From positions 186,001-250,000 of the forward strand of contig NTMA01000016.1 of the NCBI GenBank assembly GCA_002917075.1: a stretch of 64,000 nt of DNA, written 5' to 3'. The DNA is from Hawksworthiomyces lignivorus. Taxonomy: Eukaryota > Ascomycota > Sordariomycetes > Ophiostomatales > Ophiostomataceae. Every line of letters starts with the position of its first letter. The stretch's first letter is position 1. This document shows, piece after piece, positions 33,756 through 45,957 of this stretch. The notes under the pieces were generated by a model. That model ran no database searches. It was not told where the DNA came from and was given only the letters and a program-made list of their open reading frames with translations. The position numbers were made by a program, and so were the translations under genes.

Positions 33756-34124
33756 TCAGCCCTCTACAGCACCAGATCTAAAACGTCCTCTCAACCCTTC
33801 CCCCATACTCTTTGCCCTTTTTTTGAGTCCCTTCCATGTACCTGCTCTCTTGGTGCCGCTTCCAGCATCATTAATTGGCCCCGTACGTGACGGAGAGCGA
33901 TTGAGATCGGTTCTCTCGTTAGACTGGAGAGACAGTTCATCAAGACGGGATGCGATGAGAGTGCTCCCGGAAAATTGTGGTTCCAATGAAGCTCTGGTCG
34001 CGTTCCCCGATGAGCTGGCAACTTCCTCCTCGAGGGTTTTTTCAGGAGAAGGTGTCTGCTCTACGTTTCCAGGCGCTGCTTGAGGGTCGGCAGGTTGATG
34101 TTGTTCAGAGGAAGAAGGTGCACT
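33756..34124 (-). other. In-frame extension beyond the HNH protein's TAG stop
   Basis: Directly after the TAG, the same frame stays open for 122 codons, starting SAPSSSEQHQPADPQ and ending RGRFRSGAVEG before TGA. The segment is Ser/Pro/Glu-rich, then basic (KGLKKRAKSMGEGLRGRF), like a disordered tail with a positively charged end. No splice pair that would remove the TAG is visible. Confidence 0.6.
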
Positions 34125-35588
34125 CTATTCGCTTTCTTCCTCCGAAACACGGGGCAGAGAGATGCCTAGCTCCTGAGCCTGTCTAATGAACTGTCTGGTA
34201 AAAGCAGAGCCCCAGAGTTCTGCTGCTGCATCATCCAGAACACCCGCTTTGACAGCAAGCTCCAGAAGAAATTTCCATTCAGGAGGAACGCCTACATCAA
34301 AGGCAGTAGGGCCTGGGTCATCCGGTGGATCTTCACTGAAGATAACTTTGAGGGCTCCAGCGCCTCGCATGCCTGCGAGGATCTTATGGACTCCATACTG
34401 TATCTGCAGGAGCCGTAGGCTCGGCAGTGGGCGTTCATCGGGATCTGCCGTGATGATCTCATACACATCACCATGCTTGACTGGTGGGTACATGCAGTCT
34501 ACTCCGCGGCGGAAGTCCGCGATGCTACCACATCCATTGTGGTCCCGGTTACCCGAGGCTAGGCCCCCCTCGGTGTCAAGGCCAGTTAGCCAGACCATCT
34601 GGATGAAGATCCTGTGCTCGGGATCTTTTGGATGTTCGATCGGCCGGATCGCGAAGGCGTAACGATCCCAGAGGAAATGTGCATTAGGACAAAGAGGAAG
34701 AATATTTGTTACCTCTTGGCCTTTCACCACCAGCTCATCGATATTTGATTGCGGCCAGAATGATGCAAGTAATTTCCAGAAATCAGAAGGTTCCCCATCT
34801 TCAAGAGCTCTTACCGGTACAATATGTGCGCCTTGAGGGTCCTCAAGACCAGAGAGAACGCATCGTTCACTGTACCAGCGTGGTACCTCTTGTTGGGCCT
34901 TGACATCTGCCATAGGGCGTCTCTTGGTGCCTGTGATGGTTTTCTTGCCACCTCCTTGATCTTGGCGCTTGTGTTGCATAGTTTTTCCTCTGTCTTCTTG
35001 ATCCTCTTCTTCCTCTAGGTCGGATTCGATGTTCACTTGTCTAGCATCTTCATCCTGCTTTGTTTTTGCGGAGGAACTATTGACGAAGTCCCAGGCGATA
35101 CGCAGTTCTCGGATGCCCTTGGTGTGCAAGGTACACGCGTCTTCAAATTGATCTGTAAGAGAGAAAGTGTGGCTCTTTTGCCAAGGAGCTTTATCTAGAG
35201 AAAGATACTTCAGCTCAGCAGATGGGTCCAATGCAACAGCTAGCAATGCCATGAGATCTCTTTTCTCCCCGGCTCGGACGGGTTTCTGGTCGGATCTTCT
35301 ATGACTTGTTTGCAGAAGATTGATTTTTTCTCTTAAGAACTCGATAAATTTTTGTTTAAACTCCTCTTTTGACTTAGGGAGAGAAGCAGCCTCTGAAGGA
35401 TGCGACTCATCAGCATTTGTGGTGCACTCAGCCGAAGATGGCGTTGCCGGCGAGGATTTGACCGCATCGGAAGGGCCAACATCACTGTCCAGTTGTGATG
35501 AAGGGATCCAGAATACGGACTTGTTTCCAATGAATAGGACTTCATTGGGAGAACTTTCTGTTTTAACGGACTTCCGTTTTGGCGCCAT
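34125..35588 (-). CDS. HNH_2-type nuclease-domain protein
   Basis: A single-exon frame of 487 residues. The N-terminal half is polar with an acidic linker (DLEEEEDQED). The HNH region runs from about residue 240: RCVLSGLEDPQGAHIVPV supplies a zinc or catalytic motif with AHIVP, and TNILPLCPNAHFLWDRYAFAI supplies the second half, matching the HNH_2 family common in fungi. These proteins are often numerous and of unknown role; some HNH domains cut DNA. After the SEEESE end, the TAG at 34125-34127 is followed in the same frame by 122 more codons of protein-like sequence, so the natural product may be about 610 residues and this copy may be shortened by a single nonsense change. Confidence 0.82.
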   Translation of the reverse strand: MAPKRKSVKTESSPNEVLFIGNKSVFWIPSSQLDSDVGPSDAVKSSPATPSSAECTTNADESHPSEAASLPKSKEEFKQKFIEFLREKINLLQTSHRRSDQKPVRAGEKRDLMALLAVALDPSAELKYLSLDKAPWQKSHTFSLTDQFEDACTLHTKGIRELRIAWDFVNSSSAKTKQDEDARQVNIESDLEEEEDQEDRGKTMQHKRQDQGGGKKTITGTKRRPMADVKAQQEVPRWYSERCVLSGLEDPQGAHIVPVRALEDGEPSDFWKLLASFWPQSNIDELVVKGQEVTNILPLCPNAHFLWDRYAFAIRPIEHPKDPEHRIFIQMVWLTGLDTEGGLASGNRDHNGCGSIADFRRGVDCMYPPVKHGDVYEIITADPDERPLPSLRLLQIQYGVHKILAGMRGAGALKVIFSEDPPDDPGPTAFDVGVPPEWKFLLELAVKAGVLDDAAAELWGSAFTRQFIRQAQELGISLPRVSEEESE

Positions 35589-37188
35589 GGTGAACGATGC
35601 TACAATAACAGTCAGTTGGACGAAGAGAGAAAAAGAGCGAAGAGAAGTATACTGTTAAAAACTAACCTCGCAGAGTAAAAGGAATGATGATCCAAATGAG
35701 GACCACGCAGTTCAGAGTCTACCACCGGCTAAATGACCACCTTACAAAAGCGGTCAGTTTCCTTTTTCGTCGAGGAGGGAATGGAAATGGAGCTGACTAG
35801 AGCAATGCGTCCACTCGCACTAAGATCTTGACTAGATGTGTGTCTGTTGAAAACAGGTGGCTATGTAGAAATAGCAGGCTGATATGCAGCCAGAAAGAAA
35901 GCTGGGCAATGTTGGTGTGGAGTTTGAAGTTCTGGAAGAGAAAAGCGAGCTTGTCTGCAAATTAAGCTTAGTGAAATTTTTGGGGCATTTTGACTAATTT
36001 TTAGTAGTGTGGCCTCTATTTGTATTAGGGCAGCAAAAGAAGCTTCGTCTTAGCCCTACCGGCTGTCAACTAGACGTCATAGCGGAGTGTACAGGAGCAC
36101 AGATGGAAGAATGATGTCTCCGTGCGTGAACTCCTTTTTGTTTCGGTGGTGACGATTGCTTCATATGCACGATATGTACTAATACCTACGCGAAAAGATT
36201 GGCGGGAATTTATTTCTCCTAAAGCTGCTCCGGGAAACGAGTAGAATCACTCACTCGCTACGAGCCATATGGCATGGTTTCGATTATTTTCTTTACTGCA
36301 AGAACATGGTTAGTGATCTCACACGTTGCACGCCTCATTAGGCAAGTCAGGACTATTTGCTTTGTAGAATTAGAATACTGGAAGTTTAACCTCGTTATGA
36401 ACTGCTATACGTTGATACTTCATTGTACTTGCTTCATGTCACTCGGACAAAACCCAATATTGCGATTGGCGTACTTTGGCTGCAGATCTGCGAAGTAAAC
36501 AATGTGTTCACTAAGCTCTCAGGGCCTCTCTAAATAATCTCTCTTCCTCGTTTTTTTTTTTTCTCTCTGATTTCTACACGCTTTTCTAGAGCCTATTCTT
36601 AATCGGCCCTTGACTTCTGAGGTCTAAATCGACACCCACTGGTGGTATCATTCCAAGCATACTCGCATAGACGGCGAGACAGCACGCGTCTTGTATTTAC
36701 TCATACACGTACTGGAAGAGTACAATACGGCATTTCGGGCCGACTGTAGTCAAAGATCGAGTAAGTCCCGGTTGTTGGTCTCTCCGTTTGCACATCCACA
36801 GCACTCCAAAACGCGTAACCCGGCATTGCAGATTGTCTGGTCAACGCACCTTTCTTCGTCTTCTTTCTCTTCTTTACTTTTTTCCCTTCTCTTTATTCTT
36901 CATCGCCGTTGCATCTGTCCTACTTCTTGATATGTTGTTATTGCTTGCATTAACGCTACTTCACGCTCAGGCTGATCTGCTGAATAGTCCTAGGGGCTAT
37001 CTCATTCGGTCTTTTTCTGCACGTGCTTCTGTAGGAGAATTTGATATAGTGGAATGCCGTAGGTTCTCTATCACCTTGCTGCAATCCTTCGGGGTCCATT
37101 ATTTAGCTTTTTAAGCAGGTATAGGACACTGAAAGCGGAAAGCTGTAGCTGGTGATTCTACGGGACCGTGTTGCGTGGTAGGTGAGGA
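35589..37188. other. Non-coding stretch
   Basis: Contains the HNH gene promoter and about 1.3 kb with only short frames, including 36691-36930 and 36788-37114, whose Ser/Phe/Leu-rich products look like translated CT-rich leader sequence. No gene supported. Confidence 0.5.
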
Positions 37189-37377
37189 GGTGTCGGAAGA
37201 CAACCGTTTGCCAGTATTCTTCGGAAATTGGTATATCGCAGCTTGCTGTGGGGTGTCGAGAGTCAACCGTTTGCCAATATTCTTCGGAAATTGGCATATA
37301 ACAGCTTGTTGTGAGGTGTTGGAAAATAATCAACCATTTGTCGTTATTATTCGAGAACTGGCATCAAGGCGTCCTGC
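37189..37377 (+). repeat. Three degenerate 63-bp tandem repeats
   Basis: Units start at 37189, 37252 and 37315 with GGTGT, and share CAACCGTTTGCC and TTCTTCGGAAATTGG. The third is more diverged. The unit is 21 codons long, so it stays open on both strands, which makes it look coding; I treat it as a repeat. Confidence 0.8.
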
Positions 37378-37415
37378 CGCTCGTTTTGGTTCGGTTTCGT
37401 CGACAGCTTTTGACC

Positions 37416-37922
37416 ATGTCTCAATCACAGACTGGCGATGTGACCTCTGGCCAAACCACTCCTGCTCCTCTTAAGAAAATGTCGAACATTACGTTCTCTA
37501 GAGATTGCGCCATTTTTGCGGGTAACCTCGGTGACCCCATCTTTGCAAGTGGTCCTGCGCTCGGTGTTACACACAAGATTTCAGCGAGGATTACTTCATA
37601 CCGTGCAAACCACCAGGACCCGTGGATTGGCTTTTGCCTCGACTTCCCACTGGGTGATGCCCTAGAAACCGAAAGCTCTGGCTTCGGCGTCCGGCACTAT
37701 GGTATGTTTTCACTATTCTTCTGCACGCCTGTTATATCACCCTACTCGTTTTATATCTAATCAAAGTCTGTAGTCAATCGATCTGTCGACGGCGGTTCTG
37801 TCATGCCCGCTCCCTGGCACAGGGTAACAGTTCGATTTCCCCGGTGGCACATGCAGATGTATGGCTTTTTGGGAAGTGTTGCCATATTTTTGAGGCCCCG
37901 CTGTACATGGGTAGGCTCGTAG
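37416..37922 (+). CDS. Small orphan protein, two exons (tentative)
   Basis: From the ATG at 37416, exon 1 (to 37701) ends in a GTATGT donor, and exon 2 (37774-37922) joins in phase to give 144 residues. The sequence includes NITFSRDCAIFAGNLGDPIF, RANHQDPWIGFCLDFPLGD and, after the splice, DGGSVMPAPWHRVTVRFPRW. It is balanced in composition, with no signal peptide or membrane span, and I do not recognise a family. It lies just after the 63-bp repeats. It may be a lineage-specific gene or part of a decayed larger one. Confidence 0.4.
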
Positions 37923-38913
37923 GGTGCAAGGTGGATCCTAGGGGTGCAGACAGAGTACTTCAGAGATGTTAGCACTAGTGTAATGCCCGTATTTGTCATA
38001 TAAGTTTGGTGGCAGAATCGGCTGGACCTTAAGTCCGACCATCCTTCAACCACAACAACAGATCCTGACTTGACAGTTGTCACTGCATGTGAACTATGTG
38101 GTAACTAGATCTATCAGAATATGACAGCATGCCATAACAACGTCAATATAGTTATAGAAAATTGTAGTCAATAGAAGCGTGCGGTAGCTGTTACCAGAGT
38201 TTTATATGTTAGAAGAGCGCCTTTGGGGGGTGGATTTAGATTCCATCATTAAAACATATTTCATAAAGTGCTGAATCAAATCCTTATATCCTCCCACCGC
38301 TCTCTGATCGGCAAGTGCAACATTCTGAGAAATATTATCGTCAATATGCATTGAGCAATACGAACTCACTCTCTACATCATAAAGACACTTGAGAACTAG
38401 CAATCATGAAATCAAACGTATTTTTTATTATCTTCTATCTTGATAGATCTTTTATGTGCGTGTACAAAGATCATAACCCCCCGTAAAAAAAAAAAAAAAA
38501 AAAAATTTTAAAAAAAAAAAATCAAATCAAACCAAACCAAACCAAAGAAAACAAGGATTTAAAAAAAAAAAAAATCTGATAACTACCATTTATTAACATT
38601 TTTCCCCTGCCATTGCGGAGCATTTATGTTTTACATACATAGGCCAGTTTAAACTGCATATTCAGAGACAATTGAAGCACGATGATGACATTCAAGGAAG
38701 AGAAATTAAGAATGCAGTGCAATTATTATGCGACGTGACACGAGAACATTTCGTAGCGGCAGATTTAATAATCTCACCTTTGAACTACAAGGTCTAGGCT
38801 ACTGACCGTTTAAATACCGGAAGAAGGAGCAACAGCATTACAATGGCGTGTATCCTAAAGTACAATAAACAGAAGGCGACGGAGTATTCGCGTCGGACGA
38901 GGGACATCTACCG
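37923..38913. other. Spacer with poly(A) tracts
   Basis: Low-complexity A-rich sequence at 38486-38573, including A-runs and CCAAA units, within AT-rich DNA. No gene seen. Confidence 0.6.
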
Positions 38914-39485
38914 TTAGTCTCTGCTGATTGTCTTCTGAATGACCTTATTCGGGTTGATCAGAGAGCGGCCGACATAGCTCTGCAGTAGTTCGATGAGACG
39001 GCCGTTCGGCACTGTGATATTGCTTCGGGGCAGCAACTCGGCTAGGCGCGGGTGCCTCCTGGCCTAATTTCGCCTTGCGGATCAACGCCTCTAGGTCGAG
39101 GCTAGAGTACGACTAGGTCATAGCGAAGATACGCTCGCCCTGGGCATCGCCGGCAGCCAGCGAGATGACGTGCTCTAATGCGGCGTCCTGCAGGTCGACG
39201 TAGAGGATAGCCGAGTTGCTGAACGTTTAAAAGAGGTTGTCCGACTCGTAGTGGCCCATGTTTGACTCCATGAAGTACATTTACGTGGAGTACGCGGTCT
39301 TTCGTGGGTTGATGGGCGCGCGCTGAGCTCGTAATCCGACAGCACGGCGTTGACGACGTAGTGCGGCTTGAACCTCCTGTAGTACAGCCAGACGACTTTC
39401 TTCCTCCCCACCTTACTAGCCACGTACTGCACCATATCCGGGAGCAGCTGGCAGTCCTACAGCAGGAGAGGGTGTTACGATCCAA
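38914..39485 (-). pseudogene. NAD(P)-dependent aldehyde/cinnamoyl-reductase-like SDR relic
   Basis: The minus strand shows FKPHYVVNAVLSDYEL, then in a shifted frame MGHYESDNLF, stop, TFSNSAILYVDLQDAALEHV, AAGDAQGERIFAM, stop, LDLEALIRKAKLG and, after another shift, LIELLQSYVGRSLIN. This is the C-terminal half of an extended short-chain reductase of the Gre2/cinnamoyl-CoA-reductase type. Two in-frame stops (TAA after NLF, TAG after FAM) fit CAA/CAG-to-TAA/TAG changes at CpA. The N-terminal nucleotide-binding part is missing. It lies 1 kb before the ABCC transporter and may be a lost member of that cluster. Confidence 0.65.
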
Positions 39486-40460
39486 GGCCCCATCGTCTAG
39501 AATTACAGGCCTTAACAGACAATCCGATTCTAATTGGTTGACTGCATATTGGCAGGATCAACATTCTGAACGTTTGGAATAGATACGAGCTAGTATGTTT
39601 ATTGCTCTTACTTGTTCCTCGTTGCTTTGCGCGATGGTCTATTAAGACACTTTTTCTGAGTAGGCCAAACAGTCTTAGGTAGCCTTACAGAGATCTACAC
39701 AAAGTATCGAGTGAGCTTGAGAACCCCAATCGAATAAGCAAACACAATACTAGACAAATAGAAGGAAAAATGATAATGAGCGCGTATAGCTTCCTTCTGA
39801 AGCTGGTGTAGGATCTGGAGGCCACAGAAGAGCAAATCATAAGAAACTCTGGGGAAAAAGTGAACCCACCAAAGTCTAGAAGGTAAGAGTAATGCGGCAC
39901 ATGCGAGATCACCAGTGGTTCATCGCGCAAGTATGCCGCTACGTGCATGAAATACTACCGTGTAGTTGTACTCGCGTGCTCAACTGGCATGCGATTCAGC
40001 CACGTCGACCCAATGAGAGCACTGAAAGCAACCGATACCAGACGGGACGCTGCAGTGCACCAGCGGCTCGATTGCTAGCGCTTTCCAGATGCCTGGTTTC
40101 CCCCTCAGTGACATCTCACAATGGGCGGTGTAAGGGACACGATGAGTCCGTTCGCCGGGATCGGTGCCGAAACGGCAAACATAGTAAAAAGTGGCCGGTG
40201 CCGTAGAGCTCCGGCCTCATGGACGACATCATTTTAAAGATGCGCATAGAAACCACATCATGGAATCACTTTGGCAAGATGGCTCGAGAGCAGTGTCTGA
40301 GTTGCTCACTACTTACGCTACTGCCCAATTGAGTCTCCTTGGATTCAAAACTGCAAAACGGTTTGCCATTGGCACAACACATCGGCGACAGCATTGAAAC
40401 CATTCACCAGGGCTTGGCCTTGCTCTCTGCTAAGACTGGTAATCTCATCGAGTCTTGGCA
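39486..40460. other. Spacer upstream of the ABC transporter
   Basis: Promoter region of the ABCC gene, with GC-rich patches such as CCGGTGCCGTAGAGCTCCGG near 40195. No complete gene and no CGG-N5-CCG site were seen. Confidence 0.45.
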
Positions 40461-43400
40461 ATGTTTCGTTGCAATGGTGATGGCACCTTCGGTCCAGCTC
40501 TGGATAACACTACTAGCATCACTGGATGCTACAACTTTGACTTCACCTTAGTTTTTGAAGATTCAATATTTTCTATCATACCTAATGGTGGCTTATTGTT
40601 TCTCGCAGCATGGCGCCTCCACAGCCTCGCCAAGCGCAAGATCATGGTGCTTTGGCCCCTGTTGCAAGCGTTGAAGCTAGTGAGTTTTTGCTACCTAAAA
40701 TATGGGCACTAGGACCCAATATGTCGTGGCTATCGTATTTACTCACAATTATAACAGGCTGCATTTGCTGTACAGAGTGTGTTGCAGCTCTCCATAGTTA
40801 TCCTCCAAGCAACAGGTCATGGTGCTTTGGAACGCACTACTCTGGCCGCGGATATCTTGACCCTAATATCAACGCTTGCTCTGCTCGTCCTTTCTTATGT
40901 GGAACACAGCCGAACTGCACGACCCTCGGCTATTATTCAACTATTTCTATTCTTCACTATCATCTTGGACTTGCCGCGTCTCAGGACGTTGTGGCTCCTT
41001 GATGGCCCCTCTCAAAGTGTTATCGCAAGTCTATTCACAGCAACTGTCGCCGTAAAAATTGCCCTGCTCCAGCTAGAGTCTTTCAAGAAATGGACCCATG
41101 TGGCAACGAACCCAGAGTTCATTCCTCCAGAAGAGCGTCAGGGAGTATTTGGTCGGGTTTTCTTCTGGTGGCTGATGCCCATGTTTATTGAGGGATATCG
41201 CCGGGATCTCTCGATGGATGATCTTTTTGCCATTGATGAGGACCTCAAAGGCAGTATCTTATACGAAAGACTTATGAAATCATGGGATGCTGGTAAGTAC
41301 TTAGTATACATAGAAAACGCCAATTTTTATCTCACGACCATACTAACAGAACACGTCAAGTTGATCACACCAGAAAGCATTGTCTTACGGTTGCTGTCAT
41401 TCGGACTTTCTCCCCTGAGCTCGGCATGGCACTTATCCCTCGCCTTGGTTTTGCCGCATTCAGTCTAGCGCAACCATACCTCATCAATGCTATGCTCAAT
41501 TATATCACGAACCACAGTCGATTGCCTTCATATTATGGATACGGGCTAATAGGCGCTTATGCCATTGTCTACAGTGGAATCGGCGTAAGTTGTGCTCCGT
41601 CTCAATTTCTAAAAGTCTAGGCATCTCACACATATTCTAGCTCTGCCAGCGTTTATGGATGCAAGTGGCGTTTCGCGCCATGACAAAGATACGAGGAGCT
41701 TTGGTAACAGGTATCTTCAGAAAGATGCTGACCATCAGAGCCGAGACGGGAAACTCTGGAGCAGCTGTCTCGCTGATGGGAACTGACGTTGACAGGATCG
41801 TCTTGACAACATTTATGACTGTTAACTTGATCCCCGACATAGTCCAACTCGTTATCGCCCTAGGAATCCTCGGGAAGAAGATAGGAGCCACGGCTGTGGC
41901 CCCCGTTATCCTCTGTGTCATCTGCATCGGCATCGCCGCGCGGCTTGGCAAGCTCGTCCCGCCGCGCCAACGGCGTTGGATGTCGGCGATCCAAAAGCGC
42001 GTGGGAATTACGGCAGACATTATCTCAGCTATCAAGGGAGTTAAAGTAGCCGGTCTCACTGAGAAAGTAGACCAGCAGATTCAAGGCCTGCGGGATTTCG
42101 AGTTGGAGCGGTCACTAAATTTCCGCCGGATGCAGATTTCCACCCAGCTTTTAGGTAAGCGACTGGCGATGGCGACGGCGACTTCTTCTGCATTTTTATG
42201 TGTATTTACTCATGATTAGGCACTGCACCGACTCTGTTGATGCCTGCGGTTACGTTCACTGTCTATGGAATCGCGCAGAAGATCTCAGGAGGCAGCCAGT
42301 TCAACGTTTCCCAAGCTTTTACATCCCTCAGTCTTCTCAATATTCTAGTTACACCAGTTATGGACCTAACTCAAGCCTGGACAACTCTGTCGTCTGCACT
42401 TGCTTGCCTAGACCGCATCCAAGCTTTCTTCCTTAGAGAAAATCGGACAGATTACAGAAGTATGCCATTCGTGCTCTTCGAGGTTCCTCTACAGGTTCCA
42501 AGCTATTGACCGCTGAATTCCGCTCAAAGAATTGTACGCCCTGATAACTAACACTTATATTCAATAGTTCACACATCTCCCATGGATTGCACTTCAGCAT
42601 CTTCCTCAAAGTCGGAAACTGGCGTGCCAGAAAAGCTGGAGAAGCGATATTTGGACAAAGAGCCCGTGATCAAAATTAGGCAGGGAACTTTTGGGTGGAA
42701 AAAGGATGGTGGTCCGGAGTCAGCTGTTCTTAAAAATATTAACCTCGACATCATGCCTGGAGAGTTGACGTTGGTTGTTGGCCCGGTAGCCTCGGGGAAA
42801 ACGACTCTACTTGAAGCGATCGTCGGAGAAGCGCGAATGATCTCTGGCTCAGTTGAGTTCACAATTCCGGCAGAAGTTGCGTACTGTGGGCAGGATGCTT
42901 GGCTACTAAATCAGTCCGTCAAAGAGAACATTCTCGCTTTCGAGCCATATTCGAAGGATTTCTACAACGAAGTTGTGGCGGCTTGTCAGCTAGAAGAAGA
43001 CCTACGGCAGTTCCCCAAAGGCGACGAGAGCATTATCGGGAGTCGAGGTATTTCCCTCAGCGGTGGGCAGAAGCAGAGAGTGGTGAGTTGCAGCAGGAAC
43101 TTAGCAATAAAGATGTTCTGCTTGGCTGACATTTGCGTAGGCACTTGCGAGAGCACTGTATAACCGCAAGCCTATCGTTATTCTGGACGATATTTTAAAG
43201 GGACTCGATGCGGACACATATGCTAGATGTTTTTCGGCAATACTTGGCCCTGGTGGTATACTACGTAGGGGTCGTATCGCCGTCATCATGGCAACTCATA
43301 ACAGTGGGCTTACATTCTTCTGCTCCACCGGTCTGATAACGAAACTGACGATCTCACAGTTCAACTTCTTCCCCATGCTGAACATATCATCGTATTAGAA

Positions 43401-45712
43401 GACGGCCGTATTAAAGAGAAAGGCAGCTTCCGAGAACTAAACGCATCTAACGATTCTTTCGTTGGCGCTTTAGGTTTGAAGATGGCTACTGTAAAAGAGA
43501 TCGAAGCGGTAGTTATCGCAGAGGAAGAACAAGAAGAGGCGGAAAAGGCTGCCGTGCTTGAAAAGACTACGATTCTCGAAGCTATGTGTCAGGAGTCTGA
43601 CAAGCCGAAGAAGAAATCCAGAGGCAAACGCAACTCCGATGCCCTGTTCTCATACATCAAATCTATGGGCAGGGTCCAGTTCCCAATCTTTTGTGCCTTC
43701 ACATTCTGCAATATTGGATTCCGAAGTGCACAGCGTACGTTCTAAAATATCTCTTACTCATGGCGCGACTTTTATTAATCTGACATGAATATTTTTTCAG
43801 CGTTATGGCTGAATGTCTGGACGGCTGCCAACGCAGAGGAACCGGATGCCAGGCTAGGCTACTACACAGGCATTTACATCATGTTCGGCGCTTTGAATGT
43901 AGTTTTCCTGGCTCTTCAGTTCTGGTACGTTTCGATCACCTGAGTCATCGCATACATATTGCTGATATTTCTGTTAGGATTTTCATGATCAAAATAGTTC
44001 CATACTCAGCAAAGCTACTCCACATGAGGGTCCTCAGGGCTGTTATGCGGTAAGCTCAAATATTCTTGCAAGTTGGTTCAAGTAGCAGGGAGCGAAAATA
44101 TTGACGACGTAACAGCGCCCCGCTATCATTTTTCGTAATAACTGACACCGGGGAAATTGTGAATCGGTAGGGGTCTCCTCAAGAGCAAAGTACCATACAG
44201 ACACATTCTAACGCCAAAATAGATTCAGTCAGGATATGACGTTGGTCGACTTACAGTTACCTCAGTCCTTTATGCAAAGTTATCAGCGTGAGTGTAAGTC
44301 CTAAAATCATGTCGAATATCAAAGTCTAACAGGAGACCAAGAGGTTATCAACGCACTGGCTCAGATAGTCCTCACCTGCGTTGGCTCGGGCTATCTCGCC
44401 ATAACGGTACCTATCATGCTTTCAGTCCTCTTTGTACTGCAGAAGTTTTACCTACGCACCTCTCGTCAAATACGCCTCCTCGACCTCGAGGCGAAATCAC
44501 CATTGTATTCGCATTTCATCTCTTGTTTTGCCGGACTGACCGCCCTTCGTTCATATGGCTGGACAAAACTTGCCGAAGACGATAACCTTCGTCGACTCAA
44601 CGAGTCACAACGCCCATTTTACTTGCTTCGTTGTGTCCAGCGCTGGCTGACAATGGCCTTGAACCTCATCGTTGCAGGCCTCGCCGTTTTGCTCGTTGGA
44701 ATTTCTGTAGCCCTTAAGGATTCGATCAATCCGGGCTTGTTGGGCGTAGCTCTGACTTCGGTGATGAGTTTAGGCCAGACACTGAGCCAACTGATTCAGT
44801 CATGGACTTTGCTCGAGACCAGTCTCGGTGCTGTGACCCGCATCAATAATTTTGCCGCCGAGACGCCGCGTGAGCCCGATGGGCCAAGTCGGCGGCTGCC
44901 GCCCGAAGGTTGGCCGTCTCAGGGCGCTATCAGCATCCGGGGGCTCGGTGCCAAGTACGGCGACTACACGGCACTGGATGATGTAAGCTTAGACATTGCT
45001 CCAGGCCAGAAGATTGCTGTGTGTGGTAGGTCGGGTAGCGGGAAGTCTACACTAATCACGCTGCTCTTGCGACTGTACGAACCAGCAACTGGGAGCATTA
45101 TGATCGATGGCATCGATACTGGGACGCTCAACCTTAATGCGTTACGAAAATCGCTAGTGGCGCTGCCCCAAGATCCCATGTTCCTTGCTGGGACGGTGCG
45201 CTATAACTTGGACCCAATCGGTAGATCATCTGACGCCGAGATACTCTGTGCGTTAGATAAGATTGGTATTCGGGATATGATTGAAGAAAATGCGGGAGGC
45301 CTAGATGCGGACCTCAACACAGACCTTCTCAGCGCTGGACAGAGACAGCTGTTCTGCTTAACTAGAGCTATTCTGCGAAATAGCAAGGTGATTCTTCTCG
45401 ACGAAGCAACGAGCAGGTGAGTTATACCTCTACACTAAAAATAGAAGTAGCTAAGAGCCCTAACAATTACGCTAATTATTATGTCTCTTTAGTCTTGACC
45501 GCGAGACAGAGGCTCGAGTTGATCATATAATCCGAACATTATTCAAAGACTGGACTGCTATCGTTGTTGCTCACCGTCTGAAAACCATTGCAGACTTCGA
45601 TAAAGTTCTCGTCCTACAAGATGGCCGTGTTATGGAGTTCGATTCGCCAGAGAACTTACTCAGAAACCCAAACAGCAAATTCAAGATGCTATGGGATATT
45701 CAAGAGTCATAG
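40461..45712 (+). CDS. ABCC (MRP-type) full ABC transporter, fourteen exons
   Basis: Exons 40461-40679, 40758-41292, 41361-41584, 41641-42154, 42220-42459, 42568-43082, 43141-43303, 43360-43734, 43801-43924, 43978-44049, 44116-44166, 44223-44287, 44333-45416 and 45493-45712 join in phase to 1466 residues. The layout is TMD0-TMD1-NBD1-TMD2-NBD2. NBD1 has Walker A GPVASGKTT, signature LSGGQKQR and Walker B PIVILDD; NBD2 has GRSGSGKST, LSAGQRQL and KVILLDEATSSLD. NBD1's segment after Walker B (ILKGLDADT) departs slightly from the usual VFSGLDA. The N-terminus (CYNFDFTLVFEDSIFSIIP) is typical of fungal MRP-like pumps that move organic anions and conjugates across plasma or vacuolar membranes. Being at the cluster's left edge, it may export a toxic substrate or intermediate. 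Confidence 0.93.
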
Positions 45713-45957
45713 ATTTTCTCACAGACTTCTCGCACCCTTTTCTTGTGTCATTTCTCTTTATTTCCATCTCTAGCTACCGGTTCTAACTGTAGAACTGGAT
45801 CTTCAAATCGCACTGCATACTCTGTTGCCCAATTATACGGGAAAGATATATCGGGTCGACTTGTATTGTTACTACGCTGTAGGGATCACAAGACACAAGC
45901 TCATCTGACAAAATTTACAATATTGCTTTCCAAGTTTTAAATATTTCAGGACCAGCG

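Noticed and set aside
36691..37114. Two overlapping short frames as a candidate gene
   Set aside because: Products are Ser/Leu/Phe-rich from CT-rich DNA, with no splice-supported extension or motif.
38486..38573. A-rich tracts as a retroposon tail
   Set aside because: No reverse-transcribed gene body or target-site duplication beside them; simple low-complexity sequence is enough.
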